From positions 1 to 10,121 of the forward strand of contig JAGXLH010000024.1 in NCBI GenBank assembly GCA_018334795.1: a stretch of DNA of 10,121 nucleotides, in the 5' to 3' direction. Of this stretch, positions 1 through 5,316 are shown piece after piece; the stretch's first letter is position 1, and every line of letters starts with the position of its first letter. The notes beneath the pieces are model-generated. The model saw only the letters and a list, made by a program, of their open reading frames with translations. It was not told the DNA's origin and did not search any database. Made by a program: the position numbers and the translations under genes. This DNA is from Thermoplasmatota archaeon (GTDB lineage: Archaea; Thermoplasmatota; E2; DHVEG-1).

Positions 1-61
1 TTCAAACCAGTAATTCTTCCTACTCTGTTTTATATGTCAAAAAATTATTAATGGGGAAAAA

Positions 62-69
62 TTTAAATA
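62..69 (+). promoter_or_regulatory. TATA box of the exported-protein gene
   Basis: TTTAAATA is preceded by the purine-rich GGGGAAAAA, a reasonable TFB-recognition element. Transcription would begin near 90-95, just before the GGGGAT at 98-103, giving a short leader before the ATG at 115. The placement matches archaeal basal promoters; no start site has been measured. Confidence 0.55.
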
Positions 70-114
70 ATTACCAGATATATAATTATACTATATCGGG
101 GATATGTGAGTATT

Positions 115-729
115 ATGAACATGAAAAAGACACTTGCAATCGGAATAATCGCATTGTTTATCGGATTAAGTTTCACGCCAGTAAGCAGTGCACAAGCTCA
201 AATTGAAGAAAAAGACACCAAGATCCCAATTCAGATCAGTTCACTTACAGCAGATGGTCGCATTGCCACACAAACCATTTCATTATCAAAAACCGATCTT
301 TCAGATTTACTTGACATCATGGGTTCATTGAAGAAACCAGGTTTCAAGCCTGCAGATTTACTTGATCGGTTAAAAGATCTCTTCGATCGAGATAATGGAT
401 TATTTGATGATTTTGGTTTACTTTCAAAACTTCCAGGGAATCCAATTCTGAGTATTGGTGAAGGTAGACAGCTGCTCAGCCGATATCATGGTCGCGTGCA
501 ATTAAAGAAATTAGTAAGCATTTGGAACTATCCAGGAGATATTGGAGCAACCATGATCTGGGGCGATGGATTAACTTCTATGCCAACCCAAGTATTATTA
601 CAGAAACAAATCGGTATCATGGTCGGTTTCGTTGGTCTTTATATGTACATTCCTCCACTTTTGGAAGATATGAACAGTAAGACCTGCTTTATTGGCTCTG
701 CAATGTTTGCTTGGGGAATTTCAGCATAA
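115..729 (+). CDS. Small exported protein of unknown function with a Sec-type signal peptide
   Basis: I do not recognise the family. The 204-residue product begins with a textbook signal peptide: two lysines at residues 4-5, a hydrophobic core at about 6-19, and a probable cleavage after SSAQA near residue 28. The mature part starts acidic and polar, followed by an Asp/Leu-rich helical stretch at about 60-105 (DLSDLLD, DLLDRLKDLF), then a Gly- and aromatic-rich C-terminal half with a hydrophobic segment at about 166-180 (IGIMVGFVGLYMYI) and a hydrophobic tail ending at the stop. Cys191 is the only cysteine. The C-terminal hydrophobic stretches could be a membrane anchor or the core of a beta-rich domain. 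A GTG at 106 and an ATG at 121 are in frame; GTG 106 lies only 2 bases after GGGGAT (98-103), too close, so ATG 115 is preferred and ATG 121 remains possible. The gene appears monocistronic, with its own TATA box and T-rich terminator. Export is well supported; the role is unknown. Confidence 0.8.
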   Translation: MNMKKTLAIGIIALFIGLSFTPVSSAQAQIEEKDTKIPIQISSLTADGRIATQTISLSKTDLSDLLDIMGSLKKPGFKPADLLDRLKDLFDRDNGLFDDFGLLSKLPGNPILSIGEGRQLLSRYHGRVQLKKLVSIWNYPGDIGATMIWGDGLTSMPTQVLLQKQIGIMVGFVGLYMYIPPLLEDMNSKTCFIGSAMFAWGISA

Positions 730-750
730 AAAAAAAGTATGCGCAGAAAC

Positions 751-797
751 TTTCTCTTCCCTTTTTTCATTTTTTACCCCCTTTTTTATTTTTTTAG
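751..797 (+). terminator. Oligo-T terminator region after the exported-protein gene
   Basis: A pyrimidine tract with several T runs (TTTTTT, TTTTTT, TTTTTT, TTTTTTT) starts about 20 bases after the stop codon. Runs of T without a required hairpin are the usual archaeal intrinsic termination signal. I see no convincing stem here. Confidence 0.6.
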
Positions 798-881
798 TTG
801 AATGGTTTTGTATTGTTGCTGAACAGTGTTCTAATTAAGCCAGACCATCAATCGGCAAATAACGATTATAAAAACGACATA

Positions 882-890
882 TTTATATAT
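882..890 (+). promoter_or_regulatory. TATA box of the mini zinc-protein gene
   Basis: TTTATATAT is preceded by AAAACGACATA, with purines in the TFB-element position. The predicted start, about 25 bp downstream at 908-912, falls just before the GGTGAT ribosome binding site at 913-918. The ordered series of TATA box, start point, ribosome binding site and ATG is strong support that the short gene following it is real. Confidence 0.6.
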
Positions 891-925
891 GCTGAATGGA
901 AACTTTTGAGTTGGTGATAAACAAT

Positions 926-1036
926 ATGGACGACTTCGTTTGTACTCAATGCAAAGCACACTTTTGTACTCGGAAAACCGCGTGTCCTTTTTGCAACGGA
1001 AGAGTAATACCCATCTTAGATCGATTATACGCATAA
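926..1036 (+). CDS. 36-residue mini zinc-ribbon protein
   Basis: The frame runs from ATG 926 to TAA 1034-1036 and encodes 36 residues. It contains two zinc knuckles, CTQC at residues 6-9 and CPFC at 20-23, ten residues apart; this is the four-cysteine spacing of a small zinc ribbon. His12 and Cys14 between them are extra possible ligands. A short hydrophobic tail (GRVIPILDRLYA) completes it. GGTGAT at 913-918, 7 bases before the ATG, is a near-perfect archaeal Shine-Dalgarno site, and the unit has its own TATA box (882-890) and a hairpin terminator (1057-1084). It converges on the multi-PAS gene with 48 bases between stops. RNA polymerase subunit Rpo12 has a similar pair of knuckles, but the basic Arg-Pro-containing tail I expect in that family is missing. 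A stand-alone zinc ribbon of this size usually acts through nucleic acid or protein contacts; the actual partner is unknown. Confidence 0.72.
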   Translation: MDDFVCTQCKAHFCTRKTACPFCNGRVIPILDRLYA

Positions 1037-1056
1037 AAAAAGATTTTTTAAGGTTA

Positions 1057-1084
1057 AAATCCTCACTCGGATTTCTTCTTTTTT
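1057..1084 (+). terminator. Hairpin plus T-run terminator between convergent genes
   Basis: AAATCC (1057-1062) and GGATTT (1069-1074) form a perfect 6-bp stem with a 6-base loop, followed by CTTCTTTTTTTT. It lies 20 bases after the stop of the mini zinc-protein gene and directly abuts the end of the convergent multi-PAS gene (stop at 1085-1087). Reading the minus strand, the A-rich and TTTTTT stretch at 1037-1050 could serve termination of that gene. Confidence 0.6.
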
Positions 1085-4000
1085 TTATTCTATCAATCGT
1101 TGCTGAAGTAAATCCTCACCTTTTTTAGTAACCTGAATAGATTTCATTCTTCCCTTCAAACTAATGGAAACAAGACCTTTTCGTTCTAATTCTGCAACCC
1201 GTTTCCCATTGGTTACCTTTGAAATACTAAACTTCTTAGCTACCGATCCATAGGATACAACAACATTCTTTTGATTTTGCTCATAAATAAATGATAACAT
1301 TTCATACAATGTTTGTTCCAAAGAAATATCTTCAACTGAGGACTCTTCAAACAAAATCAATTCTTCTTTCAGTAAACTTAACTGTTTCTTTGAAAAGATA
1401 CTTGAATTAATTTGAACGATGAGCACAGCTTTTTTCCGAACAATAAGTGACATCAACCGATAAATCAAATGAAGCACGGTTTCAAAAGAAGAGGTCATCA
1501 TCAAATAATCAATACGATCAATGATTACCATCGCATTTTCAACTGAATCACAATAATTTCTTACCTTCTTAAAAACTGCTTCATTTGAAAAAATATGATA
1601 TTCATCATCTTTTTGATCATCTAAATACAAAACATCGATATCCATTTGTTTTGTTTTTTGATTAAGTAAATCTGAGGGGCTCCTACTAATCAATAAAATA
1701 GGTTGATGCTGTAATTTCAAATCAATAATAAAGTTTTCAAGAGTTGAAACCGCTGATTTATATTGTAAATATCCTGATCCTTGCACGATCTCTCCTTTCA
1801 TCTCCTGAGATTTAGTTACATCATAACCAACTATCAGAAAACCGCGGGATGATTTATGAACCGATAACAAGCGAGAACAGGATAAACGAAGAATACGATT
1901 AGTTCCTTTTTTTGATTTGATGATTAGATCAGTTTCACTAGGAACATATCCTTTACAAATATTTTTCAAATAATCTATTAATACCTGTGGATTAGCAATA
2001 CAGGAAAGATCGGTTACCTTCTTTCCAACAGCTTTAGTCGTTGAGATTCCCGTAATCTTCTCTGCTGTTTTATTCCACATGGTCACTTTTTTATTCTCAT
2101 CCAACGTAAAAATAAATTCTGAAGCACTGTTAATCACATTCCGCAAGAAATCATAAACTTCCTTTAATCGTTGTTCAGCTTCCTTTACAAGTGTAATATC
2201 TTGCTCGATGATCAAGAATAAAGATTCTCCCATGTACTCGATGGGTTCCACATCAAGTAATGCAAAATATGTTTCACCATTTTTTCTGCGAAGTTCTATT
2301 TCATATTTTCGTACCGAACCCTTTTCTTTAACCAATTCTACAAGATGATTTCGATCTTTTTTGTTTACATAATGATAAGAAGGATCAAAATCATCTAATG
2401 AAAAACCCGTGATTTTTTTCATTCCTGAATTCACATCAAGAATTCTTCCCTTAAAATCAGTGATACCAATACCTATTGGAGCGGTTTCAATCAAACTTTT
2501 GTATCGTTTCTCAGATTCAGTTAATCGGTTCAATGCTTGTTCTAAGTTCTTAGTTCGATCCTTTACTCGTTGTTCTAAATGTTTTTTTGCGTCACGTAAT
2601 GAATTCTCCATCTCTTTTCTTTCTGTTATATCACGAACAATACCCACAGCATGCCAAGCCCCTTTTAATTCAATGGATGATAGCGATAATTCAACAGAGA
2701 GTTGTTCCCCATTTTTTTTCTTTGCTACTAACTCTTGGGTTTTACCGATAACTGGTCCTGATCCATCTTTTTTAAATCCCTTAAATCCCTCAATAACCTT
2801 ATTAAAATCATATTTTTCAGGCATCAATAACGTATGAATGCTTTCTCCAATAACTTCCTGTTTTTTATACCCAAAAATTCGTTCTGCAGAGTTATTCCAT
2901 AAATTAATCTTTCCATGTTTATCAATGATAATAATGGCATCTTGAGCAGAAGTTGTAATGGCTCTAAATTTCTCTTCACTTTCACGTAATTCATTTTCAA
3001 TTTTTTTCAAATCTGTGATATCATGAATTATTCCAACAAGGATTTTTTCTTTATTTTTATCTAAATATGATTTTTTTCTTGTTTGTATTGTATGAACTAT
3101 CCCTTTTTTATCGGTGAATTTTTCTTCATTAATATTTTCGATTCCTGTTTTGAATGCTTCTTCATCTTTTTCCCAAAAAATATCGGCTTCTTGCTTGGGA
3201 AAAAACTCGTAATCTGATTTACCGATTAAATCTTTTCTATCATATCCCATGAACTTGCAGTAGGCATCATTTAATAAAATCCAATTATGATTTCGATCTT
3301 TTACAAAAACTGGGTCACCAATAGTGTTAATAATGTTATCTAAGTACTGTTGATTATATTCTAATTCCTTCTGAATTTGTTTTTGTTTTGTAATATCTCT
3401 TGATATGACCTGTAGGTTTCTAGATCCTTGATCGGTTTGTAATGGAACAAAAATATTTTGAAAATATTTATCTTCTCGTTGGTCTTCAAATTGTTGAATC
3501 TTATTTTCGTTTAATGCTTTTAATCCCACTTCATATCGTTCTTTATAAACCTCTGGCGAAAGAAGAGATTTCCAATCTTTTCCGATCAAATGCTCCTTTG
3601 CAACATTAAAATTCTTTGCCATGGCAGGATTAACGGTAACTATTTTTTCGGTTTCACCATCAATTTCTGCAATAGCATCTGGAGAAGAATCGATAAGTCG
3701 ATGATATTTTTGTTCAACTAATCGAATATCAGTAATATCTTGAGCAATAACAAAAAGATGATGCTTACCATTCGGTAATTCAAGTGGAATAAAAATATTA
3801 TAGAAATACCGACCGTTTCGCTCATCTGAGGATTTGATGATTTGATTTTCCTTAATCGCTGTTTTTGCAATAGATACGCGTTGTTCAAATGTTTTTTTAG
3901 TAAAGAACTCCTTTGCTTTTTTTCCGATTAGTTCATCAGCTGGAATGCCAATACTATTTGCAAATGCATTGTTCACATAAATTAGAGAAAGAGTTTCTGC

Positions 4001-4855
4001 ATCAAATTCTGCAATGAGCACGGGTGCAGAATCTAATAATTTTTCAAATTTTTGTTTCGTAAAAATTTTTTCTGTTACTTCATTGATAAAATTAACAGTA
4101 GCAGGTTTATCTTCCCAAGTAAATATTGCTGCATGAATTTGTACCCAGTGGATATTTCCAGAGTTATCAACAGTTCTAAAAAGGTAATCTTCAGGTACGG
4201 ATTTTCCTTCTAAGCGATTCTTATATCGATTTGAAACTAAAGCTTGATCATCTGGATGAATGAAATCAATGAACGGTTTAAATAAAATATTTTCTTTGGT
4301 GTCATCAAGCAGTTTACAAAGTTTTGGATTAACAAATTTGATGATGCCATCTTGTGCAACACAGATGCCCTCATTTGCATGATTTACAAGCATTTGGTAT
4401 TGTTCTTTTTTTTCTTCTAAAATAGATTCTAATTCTATCCTTTTTTGTTTCTCTTTTTGTATGGTTTTGTTTTTTTGATTTTTTTTAGTTGATGTTTCAA
4501 TTTCATTGATTTTGCTCAATGAAAGAAGAATACCCTTGATAGTTGTATGATCTAATAGATTCTTTGCCGTTATTTTCCATTTTTGTTTTGTTTTATTTTT
4601 AAGATTAACCGTACAATATGTAGGATGCGTTGGATCTTTAATGATTTGTTGTATGTTGTTTTTTAATTTTTGTTGATCTTTTTTGGGAAATAATTCATAA
4701 ATTGAGGTGTTTACTACTTTTTTAGAAAAAATTTTTGATTGATGAATAGATGGGCTCTCATATGTTATTTTTCCAGTGTCATCTATGATAAAAAACAAGG
4801 TATTGGATTGGGTAAGTATTGATTCTTCAATTGAGCGAATGTTTTTTTTGGTCAT
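1085..4855 (-). CDS. Multi-PAS sensor with DUF835 and C-terminal winged helix; no kinase domain
   Basis: This 1256-residue soluble protein (no membrane segment seen) is a chain of PAS folds followed by an output end. I count eight PAS units at roughly 10-120, 152-265, 268-380, 382-492, 503-618, 626-748, 782-892 and 899-1016; most end in the typical DIT/DVT closing motif (QDIT, RDIT, HDIT, YDVT). Charged coiled-coil linkers lie at about 122-155 and 748-785. Residues about 1025-1170 resemble DUF835 (GYLQYKS, LLISRSP, MVIIDRIDYL, then a hydrophobic helix pair). Residues about 1178-1256 form a winged helix: recognition region SYGSVAKKFSISKV, AELERKGLV, and a basic wing KGRMKSI. No HisKA or HATPase block follows, so this is not a histidine kinase. 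I infer a one-component cytoplasmic regulator sensing small ligands, redox state or light; no cofactor is identifiable. ATG 4853-4855 is the only reasonable start, with AAGGAA about 9 bases upstream. It is divergent from valS. Targets are unknown. Confidence 0.9.
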   Translation of the reverse strand: MTKKNIRSIEESILTQSNTLFFIIDDTGKITYESPSIHQSKIFSKKVVNTSIYELFPKKDQQKLKNNIQQIIKDPTHPTYCTVNLKNKTKQKWKITAKNLLDHTTIKGILLSLSKINEIETSTKKNQKNKTIQKEKQKRIELESILEEKKEQYQMLVNHANEGICVAQDGIIKFVNPKLCKLLDDTKENILFKPFIDFIHPDDQALVSNRYKNRLEGKSVPEDYLFRTVDNSGNIHWVQIHAAIFTWEDKPATVNFINEVTEKIFTKQKFEKLLDSAPVLIAEFDAETLSLIYVNNAFANSIGIPADELIGKKAKEFFTKKTFEQRVSIAKTAIKENQIIKSSDERNGRYFYNIFIPLELPNGKHHLFVIAQDITDIRLVEQKYHRLIDSSPDAIAEIDGETEKIVTVNPAMAKNFNVAKEHLIGKDWKSLLSPEVYKERYEVGLKALNENKIQQFEDQREDKYFQNIFVPLQTDQGSRNLQVISRDITKQKQIQKELEYNQQYLDNIINTIGDPVFVKDRNHNWILLNDAYCKFMGYDRKDLIGKSDYEFFPKQEADIFWEKDEEAFKTGIENINEEKFTDKKGIVHTIQTRKKSYLDKNKEKILVGIIHDITDLKKIENELRESEEKFRAITTSAQDAIIIIDKHGKINLWNNSAERIFGYKKQEVIGESIHTLLMPEKYDFNKVIEGFKGFKKDGSGPVIGKTQELVAKKKNGEQLSVELSLSSIELKGAWHAVGIVRDITERKEMENSLRDAKKHLEQRVKDRTKNLEQALNRLTESEKRYKSLIETAPIGIGITDFKGRILDVNSGMKKITGFSLDDFDPSYHYVNKKDRNHLVELVKEKGSVRKYEIELRRKNGETYFALLDVEPIEYMGESLFLIIEQDITLVKEAEQRLKEVYDFLRNVINSASEFIFTLDENKKVTMWNKTAEKITGISTTKAVGKKVTDLSCIANPQVLIDYLKNICKGYVPSETDLIIKSKKGTNRILRLSCSRLLSVHKSSRGFLIVGYDVTKSQEMKGEIVQGSGYLQYKSAVSTLENFIIDLKLQHQPILLISRSPSDLLNQKTKQMDIDVLYLDDQKDDEYHIFSNEAVFKKVRNYCDSVENAMVIIDRIDYLMMTSSFETVLHLIYRLMSLIVRKKAVLIVQINSSIFSKKQLSLLKEELILFEESSVEDISLEQTLYEMLSFIYEQNQKNVVVSYGSVAKKFSISKVTNGKRVAELERKGLVSISLKGRMKSIQVTKKGEDLLQQRLIE

Positions 4856-4941
4856 ATAACCGATTCCTTTTAATCAATAAATTATTTTTTATGATTAATT
4901 TTAGGTTCTTTGAAAGAAAGTGATAGTGAAAATAAGATTAC

Positions 4942-4952
4942 ATAATATAAAG
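4942..4952 (-). promoter_or_regulatory. Possible TATA box for the multi-PAS gene
   Basis: On the minus strand this reads CTTTATATTAT. A start about 25 bp downstream would leave a leader of roughly 65-70 bases before the ATG at 4855. The upstream CCCACAT is a poor TFB element, and the region is so AT-rich that other boxes (for example within 4880-4900) are possible. Confidence 0.3.
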
Positions 4953-5033
4953 ATGTGGGAGAAAAAAATTTGTTTTATCTATCTTTTACCGTTATTTTAG
5001 TGAAATGTAAAACGGAAAATAAAAAGAGGAGTG

Positions 5034-5060
5034 AGAAGGATTTTTTAAAAAATTCCTTCT
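5034..5060. repeat. Inverted repeat, 7-bp arms around a T6A6 core
   Basis: AGAAGGA (5034-5040) and TCCTTCT (5054-5060) are perfect reverse complements around TTTTTTAAAAAAT, itself nearly self-complementary, so the whole can fold as an almost continuous hairpin or act as a palindromic protein site. On the minus strand it is followed by CACTCCTCTTTTTATTTTCC, which resembles a terminator tail. Confidence 0.6.
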
Positions 5061-5064
5061 ATTG

Positions 5065-5083
5065 CTCTCCATCTTTTGGAGAG
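5065..5083. repeat. Inverted repeat, 7-bp stem with 5-base loop
   Basis: CTCTCCA (5065-5071) and TGGAGAG (5077-5083) pair perfectly across the loop TCTTT. The element begins 4 bases after the preceding hairpin ends, so the two form a tandem pair about 235 bases before the valS start and upstream of its TATA box. Its role is unknown. Confidence 0.6.
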
Positions 5084-5249
5084 TTCACTTGTTTGGTAAT
5101 CATTGATTGTGTTGCACATAAAATAAAGTGTTATCAGCATCCTATATAATTATGTCGATTTGTATTTCGTCTATCAACGATAATAATTTTTTTATTTGAA
5201 AATAATACGACCTAAACACCAACATATTCTATCAGAAACCAACCAAATT

Positions 5250-5259
5250 TTTATAAATA
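5250..5259 (+). promoter_or_regulatory. TATA box of valS
   Basis: TTTATAAATA is preceded by AACCAAATT. The predicted transcription start is near 5280, giving a leader of about 37 bases that carries the GGGGAA ribosome binding site at 5302-5307, 9 bases before the ATG. It is the best TATA match in the intergenic region for this gene. Confidence 0.6.
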
Positions 5260-5316
5260 AACAATCTTTGACCACTACAACCGACTCAGACTCATCATCC
5301 TGGGGAATCGATAATC

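Larger units (their letters stand above)
4856..5249. other. Divergent intergenic region before valS; no convincing protein gene
   Basis: About 390 bases separate the multi-PAS start from the valS TATA box. Plus-strand frames here start poorly and look like chance AT-rich reading frames. What can be seen is: a TATA-like box for the minus-strand gene (4942-4952), two adjacent hairpins (5034-5060 and 5065-5083), and a two-way TATA-like box TATATAATTAT (5143-5153). A 24-codon minus-strand frame (5045-5119) begins about 25-30 bases from that box and is treated as a finding. No tRNA or C/D-box RNA pattern was recognised. Confidence 0.5.

Noticed and set aside
27..37. Minus-strand TATA-like ACATATAAAAC near the left edge, which could drive a divergent gene off the window
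   Set aside because: The gene it would serve is outside the window, and such AT-rich matches occur often by chance.
51..206. Plus-strand ATG frame beginning at 51, overlapping the signal peptide gene
   Set aside because: Its ATG lies before the predicted transcription start and the product has no sensible composition.
926..1036. RNA polymerase subunit Rpo12 (RpoP)
   Set aside because: The two knuckles are similar, but the protein is shorter and lacks the basic Arg-Pro-containing C-terminal tail expected of that subunit.
940..1128. 62-codon plus-strand frame overlapping the mini zinc-protein gene and the terminator
   Set aside because: It has no ribosome site of its own and crosses the hairpin and T-run; the 926-1036 frame explains the signals better.
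1085..1783. Histidine kinase output domain expected after a PAS chain
   Set aside because: No H-box, N-box or glycine-rich ATP-binding motifs; the end matches DUF835 followed by a winged helix.
2409..2837. 142-codon plus-strand frame inside the multi-PAS gene
   Set aside because: An antisense shadow of the coding strand; serine- and phenylalanine-rich composition and no start signals.
4955..5149. 64-codon plus-strand frame starting with GTG in the intergenic region
   Set aside because: No ribosome binding site, odd composition, and it runs through both hairpins; it looks like a chance frame in AT-rich DNA.
4856..5316. Leader regulation of valS by a T-box-like element
   Set aside because: T-boxes are bacterial, the hairpins lie upstream of the likely valS TATA box, and no T-box sequence is present.
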